DNA of 64,000 nucleotides. Origin: Nannocystis sp. RBIL2 (GTDB lineage: Bacteria; Myxococcota_A; Polyangia; Nannocystales; Nannocystaceae). The position numbers and the translations under genes are program-made. The notes under the pieces were generated by a model. The model did no database searches. It worked only from the letters and a program-made list of their open reading frames with translations, and was not told the DNA's origin. The stretch spans positions 1,456,001 to 1,520,000 of the forward strand of contig NZ_JAPNJW010000001.1 of assembly GCF_026626745.1 (NCBI RefSeq), written 5' to 3'. Positions 33,113 to 41,973 of the stretch are shown piece after piece (the stretch's first letter is position 1; every line of letters starts with the position of its first letter).

Positions 33113-34084
33113 ATGAAGCTGCACAACGCCACCCGGTACCCCGCGCATCTGTTCCGCGGCTGCATCGACGAGGAGCGGGTCCTCGCCGGCCTCATCGTCC
33201 GCGTCACCCACGACATCGTCGACGGCCGCCTGCGGCCTGCCGACGCGCAGCCCTGGCCGGTCTCGGCCGGCCCGTATCAGGGCCCGCTCGGGCCCATGCC
33301 GAGCGACCAGAGGTTCGTCCGCGACGGCGTCGACGTCCTGCTCTTCGGCGCCGCCCGCAGCGACCGCGGTCGTCCGGTCCCTCGCATCGACGTCTCGGTC
33401 CAGATCGGTCGCACCTGGCGCGCCGACCTCGTCGCGTATGGCGAGCGCGTGTGGCGGAGCGGCGTCACCGGCCTCGTGCCGTCGGCGCCCGAGCCCGTCT
33501 CTGCGGTCCCGCTGACCCTCGCGCACGCCTACGGCGGCGCCGACGAGTGGGACGGCCTCGAGGTCGCCTACCCCGACAACCCCGGCGGCCGCGGCTTCTA
33601 CCTCGAGCGGTCGCGCGCGCGCGGCGGCTCGCTGCCCAACCTCGAGGATCCCGCCGCCCCGATCCGCGCCTGGGACGACCGCCCCGAGCCGGTCGGCACC
33701 GGCACCTGCCCGCAGCACTTCGGCCCGCGGGTGCGCCGCGGCCTCGAGCTCGACGAGGCCACCGGCGCGGTCCGCCAGATCCGCCCAGGCTTCTTCAACG
33801 ACGCCTTCCCGAACATGATCGCCCCGCGCGCCCGCCCCGGCGATTCCGTGGTCGTCCACGGCGTCCGCGAGGACGGCCCGCTCGTCTTCACCTTGCCGCC
33901 CATCGACCTCCGCGTGGGCGTACAGATCGGCGACGACGGCGGCGAGCGCACGCCGGTGCTCGACCAGATCGGCGTCGACGCCGACGCCCGCCGCGTCTTC
34001 CTCACCTACCGCTATCCGTTCCGCTACGTGGTCACGCCGCACCAGCGGCGCAGCTGCACCCTCCGGCTCGTCGAGCCCGACTGA
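33113..34084 (+). CDS. DUF2169-family protein (T6SS effector adaptor)
   Basis: A 323-residue protein. It shows the DUF2169 pattern: an N-terminal domain (FRGCIDEERVLAGLIVRVTHDIV), the Ala-Tyr-Gly-Gly motif (LTLAHAYGGADEWDG) around residue 137, and a conserved ending with the beta-rich segment LRVGVQIGDDG and TYRYPFRYVV. DUF2169 proteins are T6SS adaptors that load effectors on the spike. It follows the toxin and small protein in the operon. Confidence 0.85.
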   Translation: MKLHNATRYPAHLFRGCIDEERVLAGLIVRVTHDIVDGRLRPADAQPWPVSAGPYQGPLGPMPSDQRFVRDGVDVLLFGAARSDRGRPVPRIDVSVQIGRTWRADLVAYGERVWRSGVTGLVPSAPEPVSAVPLTLAHAYGGADEWDGLEVAYPDNPGGRGFYLERSRARGGSLPNLEDPAAPIRAWDDRPEPVGTGTCPQHFGPRVRRGLELDEATGAVRQIRPGFFNDAFPNMIAPRARPGDSVVVHGVREDGPLVFTLPPIDLRVGVQIGDDGGERTPVLDQIGVDADARRVFLTYRYPFRYVVTPHQRRSCTLRLVEPD

Positions 34085-34095
34085 GAGGCCTCGCT

Positions 34096-35004
34096 GTGTT
34101 CGCAGTGATGAAGAACTGGGACCTGATGATCGGCATCGATCATCACATCTGCTGGCCGCCGGGCGCCCCGCTCCCGCTGCCCAAACCGGTCCCCTACGTC
34201 ACCGTGATGGTCCTCAACGGCCTCCAGCCGCTGACGCCGATGCTCGCGCCGACCAGCCAGACCTTCTACGGCCTGACGGTCCAGCGCGGCAGCGACATCG
34301 GCCCCGGCATCCCGCACATCGGCCCGCCGAGCATCCTCACCCCGCTCGACGTCCTGTTCAGCTCCTCCGTCTCTTACTTCGGCGCCAGCGCCTACACCCA
34401 CGAGGGTCAGCCGTGCGCCGCCGCGTTGCTGGTCGCGATCGGCCTCAACGCCAACTGTCAGGAGCCGGTGTCGCTGCCGACCGGCCTCGTCCTCTGCGTC
34501 ACCACCCACTTCACCTGGATGTCGCCCTTCGACATCCTGTTCGGCTTCGCCTGCATGATCTTCGACGCCGCCCTCGAGTTCGCCGGGCAGAACGCCGCCA
34601 ACTGGGCCAGCGGCTTCGTCACCCGCCAGGTGATGAACCCGATCGGCGCCAAGATCTCCGCCAAGATGGCCTCGAGGACAGCCGCCAAGAACGCCGCCAA
34701 GAACACCGCCTCGTCCGCGACGTCGACGGCCGCCAAGAAGGCGCCGCCGGCCCAAAGCTGGCAATCGGCGCGGCCCTCGGGCCAGCCCGGCAAGACCGCC
34801 CCGACCGCGGGCGGTCACCGACCCCAGACCGCGCGGCTGCCGAAGAAGAAAGAGATCCTCCTCGACATGGTCAAGGACATCTTCTTCGACCTCGGCATGG
34901 AGGCGCCGATGTCCCTCGTCCACATGCTCGGCATGGAGCTCCTGAGCCTCAGCGGCATCGAGGAGTTCGGCGCCCCGCGCGAGCAGCCGCAGGCAGGCTC
35001 ATGA
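34096..35004 (+). CDS. PAAR-like T6SS tip protein with hydrophobic segments
   Basis: A 302-residue protein. The GTG at 34096 has a GAGAGG site; ATG 34108 is an alternative. Repeated Pro/Gly-rich stretches (ICWPPGAPLPLPKP, GPGIPHIGPPSILTPLD) resemble the PAAR-like (DUF4150-type) spike-tip proteins. Hydrophobic helices (TGLVLCVTTHFTW and FDILFGFACMIF) and an Ala/Lys-rich, Gln/Pro-rich C-terminus follow. It lies between two DUF2169 genes. The PAAR assignment is from pattern and context, not from clear PAAR signatures. Confidence 0.6.
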   Translation: MFAVMKNWDLMIGIDHHICWPPGAPLPLPKPVPYVTVMVLNGLQPLTPMLAPTSQTFYGLTVQRGSDIGPGIPHIGPPSILTPLDVLFSSSVSYFGASAYTHEGQPCAAALLVAIGLNANCQEPVSLPTGLVLCVTTHFTWMSPFDILFGFACMIFDAALEFAGQNAANWASGFVTRQVMNPIGAKISAKMASRTAAKNAAKNTASSATSTAAKKAPPAQSWQSARPSGQPGKTAPTAGGHRPQTARLPKKKEILLDMVKDIFFDLGMEAPMSLVHMLGMELLSLSGIEEFGAPREQPQAGS

Positions 35005-36170
35005 CCCAGATCCAGACCGCCCCCTCCGACACTGCCACCCAGCTGTCCGTCCGCCTGCCCGACGGTCGCTGGGCGCTCGAGATCCTCGCCAAGCGCACCT
35101 ACGAGTTCGACGACGCCGGCCGCCTCGGCCCCGCCGACGAGCAGCCCGGCTTCGTCCTCGCGCCTGTCTGGGACCCCGCCTTCCCCGAGCTGCTGGTCGC
35201 CGACATCGACACGTACATGTACAAGCTGCGCACTGACGTGGTCGTCCAGGGCCACGTCTACGGCGACGGCACTGCCGCGCGGGTCGACGCCGAGGTCGCG
35301 GTCGCCGGCCGCACCACCCGCCTGCGCGTCGTCGGCGAGCGTCGCTGCGCCCTCGCGGCGACCGGCGAGCTCCGCTTCTCCCCCGCGGCCGCGATCGAGC
35401 GCGTGCCGCTGCGCTACACCCACGCCTACGGCGGCCGCGACCGCGTCCACGAGGCGCGCCACGGCAACCCCGCGCGCGAGGACCCGCGCTTCCGCGGCAT
35501 GACCGACGCGCAGCTCGACGCCGCCTCGCCCTTTCTCTACCCGCGCAACCCTCACGGCCGCGGCTACCTGATCGAGCCCACGCGCGAGGCAGTGGAGGCG
35601 CTCGAGCTGCCGCAGATCGAGGACCCCGACGACCTCGTCCGCACCGATCGCCTGGCCGTCGGCAACTTCATGCACTGGCACCGCATGCCGCTGCCGCGCG
35701 GGACCGACTGGATCGACTACGGCTGGTACCCGCGGGTCGCCATGCTCGGCGTCGTGCCCGTCGCCGGCGACTTCGAGCGCCCGCCCGCCGAGGTCGCGCG
35801 CGGCCTCGTGCCGCCGGCGCTCGCCGCGGGCGACGGCAAAAAGCCGCCGCACCACGCCCTCGAAGTCAGCAGCGGCGCCTCGCTCACCCTGCAGCTGCCC
35901 TACTTGCGCGGCGGCGAGGCGGTCGTCCTCCAGCACATCCACCCGCGTCGCCCCCGCCTCGAGCTGCGCGTCCCGACGGCGCCCGAGCTGGCGATCGACG
36001 CTCGCAAGGGCGGCGCGGTGCAAGCCGTCGAACCGGTCCTTCACACCCTCCTGCTCGCGCCCGATCTCCGGCGCCTGACCGTCGTGTGGCGCGGCTGCGG
36101 CCCCACCCGACGGCGCCACGCCCCTCACGAATTTTTAAAAATGCCGATGCGCGTGGCCTGGCGCGATTGA
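35001..36170 (+). CDS. Second DUF2169-family protein
   Basis: A 389-residue protein. The ATG at 35001 overlaps the previous stop (ATGA). Features include VRLPDGRWALEILAKRTYEFDD, YTHAYGGRDRVHEARHGN around residues 138-155, and NFMHWHRMPLPRGTDWIDYGWYPRVAM. The YGG motif matches the neighbouring DUF2169 protein. Having two adaptors in one operon suggests separate cargo. It ends near a convergent methyltransferase gene. Confidence 0.85.
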   Translation: MTQIQTAPSDTATQLSVRLPDGRWALEILAKRTYEFDDAGRLGPADEQPGFVLAPVWDPAFPELLVADIDTYMYKLRTDVVVQGHVYGDGTAARVDAEVAVAGRTTRLRVVGERRCALAATGELRFSPAAAIERVPLRYTHAYGGRDRVHEARHGNPAREDPRFRGMTDAQLDAASPFLYPRNPHGRGYLIEPTREAVEALELPQIEDPDDLVRTDRLAVGNFMHWHRMPLPRGTDWIDYGWYPRVAMLGVVPVAGDFERPPAEVARGLVPPALAAGDGKKPPHHALEVSSGASLTLQLPYLRGGEAVVLQHIHPRRPRLELRVPTAPELAIDARKGGAVQAVEPVLHTLLLAPDLRRLTVVWRGCGPTRRRHAPHEFLKMPMRVAWRD

Positions 36171-36195
36171 TCGGACCGCGACTATCTTTCGGACA

Positions 36196-36209
36196 TGTCC
36201 TGAAAGACA
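36196..36209. repeat. Short 3'-end hairpin repeat, copy 3
   Basis: A 5-bp stem on the minus strand (TGTCT/GGACA, one wobble pair) with a TTCA tetraloop, directly downstream of the methyltransferase stop. The same family of sites lies at 14602 and 16497. It lies between convergent genes, which would suit a terminator. Confidence 0.4.
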
Positions 36210-37034
36210 TCACCCCCGTTCATGGAAGGGCGACGCGTACGTCGAGGGGCGGCGGCCCCACACGCTGAGCAGGGGCGAGTTGACGGCGACGAGATCGGGG
36301 TCCGCGAGCAGGGCGCAGTACTCGTCGATTTCGGCCTCCGTGAACGAGCCGGAGGCGACCGCGTGGGTTCGCAAGGCTCGCACGGTCGCCAGCCTGAGGG
36401 CGACCTGCGGGCCGGGTCGCAGCAAGTGTGCGGTCTCCTCGGCGCCGACGTCGACCGCGCCGAGGCCGAGCAGCAGGCTCGGCAGGTGGGCGCCGAAGGT
36501 CATCCGCACGCCGATCGCCGCGAGCATGGCGAGGTATCGCGCCTCGGCGCGATCGAAGGCCGCGGCGCCGCTCCAGCCGGGAGCGCCGGAGCCCGCGCGG
36601 CCGGTGGTCTCCTCGAGCAAGAGGACGCCGCCGGGCCGCACGGCGGCGAACAGCCGCTGCAGGACGGCGGCAGGGTCGCGCATGTGGATCAGGAGGACGC
36701 GGCAATGGACGAGGTCGTAGCTCTCGGTCTCGAGCGGGTCGACGGCGATGTCGTGCCGGCGCACCTCGAGGTTGTCGGCTTTCAGGTCGGCGAGGAAGCG
36801 CGGGTCGATGTCGGTGGCGACGACCTTGCCGCCCGGACCGACCTGTCCCGAGAGCCATCTGGCGACGCCGCCGGCGCCGGCGCCCGCTTCGAGGCAGCGA
36901 TGTCCGGGTCCGAGCCCGAGGTCGAGGAGGTGCCGCCGCGTCTTGGCATCCCAGTCGGCCTCGATGGTCCGCAGGCGGGCGAGCTCGGAGTCGTGGGCGG
37001 CGTCGGCGAGGGCGTAGGTGTTCGTGTCGGTCAT
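36210..37034 (-). CDS. SAM-dependent methyltransferase
   Basis: About 274 residues from the ATG at 37034; upstream in-frame starts exist. The class I fold is clear: motif I LEAGAGAGGVARWL (about 48-61), ATDIDP, and post-motif LVHCRVLLIHMRDPAAVLQRLFAAVRPGGVLLLEE. Substrate is not deducible. It is convergent with the T6SS operon and probably unrelated. Confidence 0.9.
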   Translation of the reverse strand: MTDTNTYALADAAHDSELARLRTIEADWDAKTRRHLLDLGLGPGHRCLEAGAGAGGVARWLSGQVGPGGKVVATDIDPRFLADLKADNLEVRRHDIAVDPLETESYDLVHCRVLLIHMRDPAAVLQRLFAAVRPGGVLLLEETTGRAGSGAPGWSGAAAFDRAEARYLAMLAAIGVRMTFGAHLPSLLLGLGAVDVGAEETAHLLRPGPQVALRLATVRALRTHAVASGSFTEAEIDEYCALLADPDLVAVNSPLLSVWGRRPSTYASPFHERG

Positions 37035-37364
37035 GGGCACGCTCGAGAGTGGAAGAGAGGCTGTCTGAAGCGACATGTTCGAAAGGAAAGCTCTCGTCGA
37101 GGCGGCAGCGCGCTCTCTCGAGGTCTCCATCGGCTCGGTGGAGTATCACCGATTTCACGGGCCCTGCGAACGCGAGCGCGGATCGTCGCGGGGAGCCGGG
37201 ATCGGCAATCCCTGCGTCGCGCGCAGGAACCACCGGGAACAGCGTTCGGACGCCGGACGGGGCGCTGTTATCCCAACGATGCGCGGCATCCCGACTCTGC
37301 TGCCCCACACTGTCTGCGTCGTGTTCAGCTCTCGAGGGTTCCGTCTCCGCTCGCTCGAGCGCTG
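37035..37364. other. Intergenic region of about 330 bp upstream of the methyltransferase
   Basis: I see no supported gene. It holds the promoter region for the minus-strand methyltransferase and part of the tail of the LytTR operon. Confidence 0.6.
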
Positions 37365-38090
37365 TCAGCCCCCCCTCGGCAGCAGCTCGAGCGCCCCGAG
37401 GAGCCACGGCGCCGTCGCCTGCCACGTTCTCGTCTCGCTCAGCGGCTGCCAGGCGAGCTGGACGCTCATCAGAGCTGCGCCGCCCCACAGCGTCGCTGCG
37501 TGCACGCGCCGCCTGTCCGCGAGATCGAAGACCGCGAGCGATCCGACGAGGACGAGCATCACCGCGATCGGCCAGTCGACGAGGAGCGGCACGCGGGCGC
37601 TCGCCGCTGCCATCAGCGACATCGTCGCCAGCAGCATCAGCCGGCGGTGCGCCTCCGGACGTCGTCGCAGGGCGATGCCGACCCCGGCGAACGCGGCGAA
37701 CAGGCCGAGCTCGAGCAACAGGCGCAGCAGGAAGCCGGACGCAGCCGGGCCGCCGCCCTCGGCGAGCGCGCGGGCGGTCGACCCGAGCGCGACCGCCAGG
37801 CCGGTCCCCAACATCAGCACCGCCAGGCCCACGCCGGCCCAGCCGAGCCGGCGGTGGAGGTCGACGCGCCGCCCGCGGACCAGCAGCGCCTGCACGAGCA
37901 GCAGCACCACCCAGGCGAAGAACGCGACCGCGTGGGCGACCAGCAGCGGCGACGGCGTGAGCTGTCCTCGAGACCAGGGGACGACGAAGCTGCGGCCGAA
38001 GCCGATCGCCGGCAGCGCCAGGGCGACCGCCGCCGAGACGACGAAGAAGCCGCCTGGACGCCCTATCGATGCACGTGACGAGGATTGCAT
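37365..38090 (-). CDS. Polytopic membrane protein, third gene of the LytS/LytTR operon
   Basis: A 241-residue protein with about six hydrophobic helices (FFVVSAAVALALPAIGFG, LLVAHAVAFFAWVVLLLVQALLV, AGVGLAVLMLGTGLAVALG and others). It starts 10 bp after the LytTR stop. It has no enzyme motif. The operon suggests it is a target or partner of the two-component system. Confidence 0.7.
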   Translation of the reverse strand: MQSSSRASIGRPGGFFVVSAAVALALPAIGFGRSFVVPWSRGQLTPSPLLVAHAVAFFAWVVLLLVQALLVRGRRVDLHRRLGWAGVGLAVLMLGTGLAVALGSTARALAEGGGPAASGFLLRLLLELGLFAAFAGVGIALRRRPEAHRRLMLLATMSLMAAASARVPLLVDWPIAVMLVLVGSLAVFDLADRRRVHAATLWGGAALMSVQLAWQPLSETRTWQATAPWLLGALELLPRGG

Positions 38091-38100
38091 GGCCTGCGAA

Positions 38101-38868
38101 TCAGCGGTCCAGCGCCAGGGTCTCGCGGATCTTCAGGCGATAGCTGCGCCCCGAGATCAGCCGGGCCCCGCCGCGCAAGACCAGCAGGAGGTCGCCCTGC
38201 AGCCCCGGCTCGATCTCCTCGATCGCGTCGATGCGCACCAGCAGCGAGCGGTGGATCCGGAGGAACCGGCGCGCGTCGAGGCGCGCCTCCAATCCCGCCA
38301 GAGTCTCGCGCACCACGAAGGTGCGCCCGGCGGCGTGGATCTTGACGTAATTGGCGTCGGCCTCGAGGTACTCGATCTCGTCGACCTTCATCAGGCGGAT
38401 CTTCGCGCCGTCGCGCACGGGCAGGCGCTCGAGCTGGACCCCGCGGGCCGGCAGGTCCTGCACCAGCGACGCGACCCGCGGGTCCGGGCCGCGCCCCTCG
38501 CCGAGCCACCGCCGCGCCCGCGCCAGCGCCTCGCGCAGCCGATCCGGGTCGACCGGCTTCAGCAGATAGTCGACCGCGTGGGCCTCGAACGCCCGCAGCG
38601 CGAATTCATCGTGGGCGGTGACGAAGATGACGACCGGCGCGTCGTCGCGGGGCAGCGCGACCGCGACCTCGAGCCCCGTCATCTCCGGCATCTGCACGTC
38701 GAGCAGGAGGATGTCGGGCCGCTCGGCGACCGCCGCCGCCAGCGCCGAGCGGCCGTCGCCGTGCTCGCCGGCCACCTCGAAGCCGCTCTCCCGCGCGAGC
38801 AGCCGGCGCAGCCGGGCCCGCGCGAGCGGCTCGTCGTCGACGATCATCACCCGCCGCGAGGTCGTCAC
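38101..38868 (-). CDS. LytTR-type response regulator
   Basis: A 255-residue protein. The GTG at 38868 overlaps the kinase stop (GTGA). The receiver domain has acidic Asp11/Asp12, phospho-Asp57 (ILLLDVQMPEMTG), Thr (FVTAHDEFAL) and Lys (YLLKPVD). The C-terminal LytTR DNA-binding domain (about 150-250) reads KVDEIEYLEADANYVKIHA, RRFLRIHRSLLVRID. It controls transcription after phosphorylation by the adjacent LytS-type kinase. Confidence 0.95.
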   Translation of the reverse strand: MTTSRRVMIVDDEPLARARLRRLLARESGFEVAGEHGDGRSALAAAVAERPDILLLDVQMPEMTGLEVAVALPRDDAPVVIFVTAHDEFALRAFEAHAVDYLLKPVDPDRLREALARARRWLGEGRGPDPRVASLVQDLPARGVQLERLPVRDGAKIRLMKVDEIEYLEADANYVKIHAAGRTFVVRETLAGLEARLDARRFLRIHRSLLVRIDAIEEIEPGLQGDLLLVLRGGARLISGRSYRLKIRETLALDR

Positions 38869-39965
38869 GGAGCACCTCCGACCGACCTGCGCAGCGGCAG
38901 CTCGAGCGCCACCTCCACCCCGCCACCCGCGACGTCGCCGACGGAGAAGCGATGCGCCGCGCCGTACAGCCGCTCGAGCCGCGCGCGCGTGTTCGTCAGC
39001 CCGACGCCGACGCCGGCCCGCACCCGCGCCGCGCTGCCGACCCCGTCGTCGCGGACCGCGAGCACCAGCCGCTCGCCGACCACCCGCGCCGCGACCCCCA
39101 CGGTGCCGCCGCCGGCGCGCGGGGCGATGCCGTGGACGATCGCGTTCTCGAGCAACGGCTGCAGCGCCAGGTGGGGCACCAGCGCCGCCCGGGCCTGCGG
39201 ATCGATGTCCCAGCGGACAGTCAGCCGATCGGCGAAGCGCACCTGCTCGATCTCGAGGTACGGCTGCAGGAACGACAGCTCCTCCGCCAGAGTCACCTCC
39301 TGCGTCGACGCGACGTCGAGGGCCCGCCGCAGCAGCGCGGACAGCTTGACGAGCATGCGGTCGGCCCCGTCGGGATCGAGGTGGACGAGCTCGGAGATCG
39401 ATCCGAGCGCATTGAAGAGGAAGTGCGGGTGGAGCTGGGCCTTGAGCGCGGCCAGCTGGGCCTCGGCGAGCTGGGCCGACAGCTGCGCGGCCTCGGTCGC
39501 CCGCCGTCGCTCGCGCCGCGCGTAGAGCCCCGCGTGCGCGACCCCGACGATCATCCAGTACAGCATGAAGTTGTTGAGGAGGCTCTGCAGGAGGACCACG
39601 CGGAACGGCGGGAGCGACCCGTACCACCCGATCCACGGATCGAGGAGCCAGACGGCGCCTGCGCGGACGGACACGACGAACAGCGCGCCTGCCACGTGCA
39701 CGATCAGCCGGCCCGCCAGTCGCTCGCGCCCCAGCGGGGACCGCTCGGTGAGCCACACGATCGCCAGAGTCAGCGGGACCCACAGCCACGCGCTCGCCAT
39801 CGACGTGAGCAGCGCGTGCTCCCACGCGGTCGGGCGGCCCGCGGTCGCCTGCATGAAGTGGTATTGACCGAGGGTGGCGAGGCCGTCGACGGTCCACCAC
39901 ACCCATGTGACGGGCCACAGCCACGAGCGCGCGAGAGCGGGAGGTTCGTCGCGCGTGTCACTCAT
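38865..39965 (-). CDS. LytS-type sensor histidine kinase
   Basis: A 366-residue protein with four predicted membrane helices in the first 150 residues (WLWPVTWVWWTV, WLWVPLTLAIVWL, LIVHVAGALFVVSV, FMLYWMIVGVAHA). The His_kinase motif (LHPHFLFNALGSISELVHLDPDGAD, with the phospho-His in HPHFLFN) follows, then an ATPase domain with a VPHLALQPLLENAIVHG N-box. It forms a coupled pair with the LytTR regulator. Confidence 0.95.
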   Translation of the reverse strand: MSDTRDEPPALARSWLWPVTWVWWTVDGLATLGQYHFMQATAGRPTAWEHALLTSMASAWLWVPLTLAIVWLTERSPLGRERLAGRLIVHVAGALFVVSVRAGAVWLLDPWIGWYGSLPPFRVVLLQSLLNNFMLYWMIVGVAHAGLYARRERRRATEAAQLSAQLAEAQLAALKAQLHPHFLFNALGSISELVHLDPDGADRMLVKLSALLRRALDVASTQEVTLAEELSFLQPYLEIEQVRFADRLTVRWDIDPQARAALVPHLALQPLLENAIVHGIAPRAGGGTVGVAARVVGERLVLAVRDDGVGSAARVRAGVGVGLTNTRARLERLYGAAHRFSVGDVAGGGVEVALELPLRRSVGGAP

Positions 39966-40145
39966 GCCTCATGATGATAGCGCACCCCCCGAGATCCGGG
40001 CAATTCGCGGCTTCCGGGCCCGTCCCCGGCCGATCGCGCTTCGTCCCCGCGCCGGCGCGTTTCATCCCGGCGCCGCGTTCCACCGCCGCGCGAGTCGCCA
40101 TAGTGGCCGCTCCACGGACGCCGCGAGGCGCAAGGAGGATCCGAG

Positions 40146-41096
40146 ATGCGAGAGTTGCTGTGCATGGCCCCCGTGCTTTCGCTCGTGCTCGTCATGAGCG
40201 CCGCGGGCTGCGACCCGCCGGGCGCAAACCCACCCGAGCCCGATCTCCGCGACGTCCTCACCGAGCTGGCAGAAAGCGTCGATTGCCCCGACTCGCCGGC
40301 CTTCGCGCCGGGGGTCGTCTCGAGCCCTGCGGAGGAGTGGCGGATCGCGTTCACCCCCGACGGCAAGACCGCCTATTTCGGCGTGAGCGAGGAGTTCTTC
40401 CCGATCGCGCGCCAGGCGACGATCATGGTGACGCACCTCGTCGACGGCGCCTGGACCGTCCCCGAGGTCGCGCCATTCTCCGGACAGCACAGCGACATCG
40501 ATCCGTTCATTGCGCCGGACGGTTCGCGCCTGTACTTCTCATCGATCCGTCCGGTCGACGGTCAGCCGCGCACCGACACCGACCTGTGGATGGTCGAGCG
40601 CGGACCGGGCGGCGAATGGGGTGATCCGGTGCACCTCGGCGCCGCGGTCAACAGCCCGGCGGACGAGCTGTACCCCAGCGTGACCGCCGACGGCGAGCTC
40701 CTGTTCGGCAGCGACCGCGACGCCGCCATCCGCGGCTGGGACATCTTCCGCGCCGAGGCGACGGGCGGTGTATTCGGCCAGGCCGAGCCGATCGCGGGCG
40801 CAGTCAACACCGAGGTGTGGGAATTCAACCCGTGGATCGCCGCCGACGGGCAGGTGCTCGTATTCACCGGCCTCGACAGGCCCGGCGGCCACGGCCTGGG
40901 TGACCTGTGGGCCAGCTTCCGCGGCGAAGACGGCACCTGGGGCCCTGTCCTCGACCTGGGGCCCTGCGTGAATACGCCGCTCGACGAGTATCACCCCACC
41001 CTCGATCGCGGCCGCCTGTTCTTCGTCCGCCACGCCTACGAGCCGTGGGAGGCCGGCGACCTCCACGCGCTGAAGCTGCCCGCGGGGAGCGACTGA
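40146..41096 (+). CDS. PD40/TolB-like beta-propeller lipoprotein
   Basis: A 316-residue protein with a GGAGG ribosome site before the ATG. The lipoprotein signal ends in VMSAAGC. Repeated blades (RIAFTPDGKTAYFGVSEEF, DPFIAPDGSRLYFSSIRP, YPSVTADGELLFGSDRD, NPWIAADGQVLVFTGLD) are PD40/WD40-like repeats. Exported myxobacterial proteins of this type are common. The binding partner is unknown. Confidence 0.8.
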   Translation: MRELLCMAPVLSLVLVMSAAGCDPPGANPPEPDLRDVLTELAESVDCPDSPAFAPGVVSSPAEEWRIAFTPDGKTAYFGVSEEFFPIARQATIMVTHLVDGAWTVPEVAPFSGQHSDIDPFIAPDGSRLYFSSIRPVDGQPRTDTDLWMVERGPGGEWGDPVHLGAAVNSPADELYPSVTADGELLFGSDRDAAIRGWDIFRAEATGGVFGQAEPIAGAVNTEVWEFNPWIAADGQVLVFTGLDRPGGHGLGDLWASFRGEDGTWGPVLDLGPCVNTPLDEYHPTLDRGRLFFVRHAYEPWEAGDLHALKLPAGSD

Positions 41097-41136
41097 TTCG
41101 GGCCACGACCCCCGCCGGGCTCGACTCGCCGCGCTG

Positions 41137-41973
41137 TCAATCGAGGCGGCTCACCAGCGAGCGCGCGACGGCCAGGGCGCACCCTCCTGCCGCATCGACG
41201 CGGCCGCCTGCAGCGGGCACGAACCCCGCGGCGGCGACGGTGCACGTGATCGTCGCGGCGCCGCGAGCGAGCGCGTGGCTGCTCGTGCGCTCCTGGACGC
41301 CCCGCCGGCCCGGATTCGGGACCGCGATCGTCATCGCCGCGTCCGCTCGGGCCTCGCCCAGGTCGGCGAGCGCGTGCGTCAGCGCGTGCGCGTCCTTCCA
41401 CGCCATCGAGGCGGCCAGGACGGGCGCCAGGCGCTCGTTCACGCGGTCCGCGTCGCCGTCCGCCGCCACGACCTCGCCCGCGAGGTCGAACGCGACGAAC
41501 GCCGCGGCCTCGGCAGTGTCGGCGGCGAACACCAGCGAGCCCTCCAGTCGGTCCGCGGTCCCGCCCAGCATCGACGTGTGCCGGACGCTGCCGAGCGCGG
41601 AGAACCGTCCCACGATCTCGAGGCCGAACGCCGGGCCCGCGCGATCGAAAAAATGCACGCTGACGCTCGCGCCGCGCTCGACGAGCTCGATCGTCACCTG
41701 GCCCTCGGAACAGGCGACGCGGAGGACCCTCGCGTCCCTCGTCCCCGTGAACCCGGACTCGTCGGCGCCGAGGCTGTAGCCGAGGGCCCCTCCGGCCTCG
41801 GCGAGGCGCGTGAGCGCGGCGTCGCAGGGGGCGCCGGCGCCGGCCACGATCGCCTCGCCGGCCCGCGCGGCGCCCGCGGCGACTCCGGGGCTCGTGATGG
41901 CCAGGCAGGCCGCACCGAACGCGAGGCGCGCTGCCCCGGACCGGAAGTTGGCGCGTCGCAGCGGGAGGGACAT
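41137..41973 (-). CDS. Secreted protein of unknown function
   Basis: A 278-residue protein. It begins MSLPLRRANFRSGAARLAFGAACLAITSPGVAAG, a Tat-less Sec-type signal with a possible cleavage after VAA. The rest is a soluble Ala-rich protein with one Cys pair near the start (GAPCDAALTRLAEAGG and RVACSEGQVTIEL). There is no ribosome site. I do not recognise it. Confidence 0.55.
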   Translation of the reverse strand: MSLPLRRANFRSGAARLAFGAACLAITSPGVAAGAARAGEAIVAGAGAPCDAALTRLAEAGGALGYSLGADESGFTGTRDARVLRVACSEGQVTIELVERGASVSVHFFDRAGPAFGLEIVGRFSALGSVRHTSMLGGTADRLEGSLVFAADTAEAAAFVAFDLAGEVVAADGDADRVNERLAPVLAASMAWKDAHALTHALADLGEARADAAMTIAVPNPGRRGVQERTSSHALARGAATITCTVAAAGFVPAAGGRVDAAGGCALAVARSLVSRLD

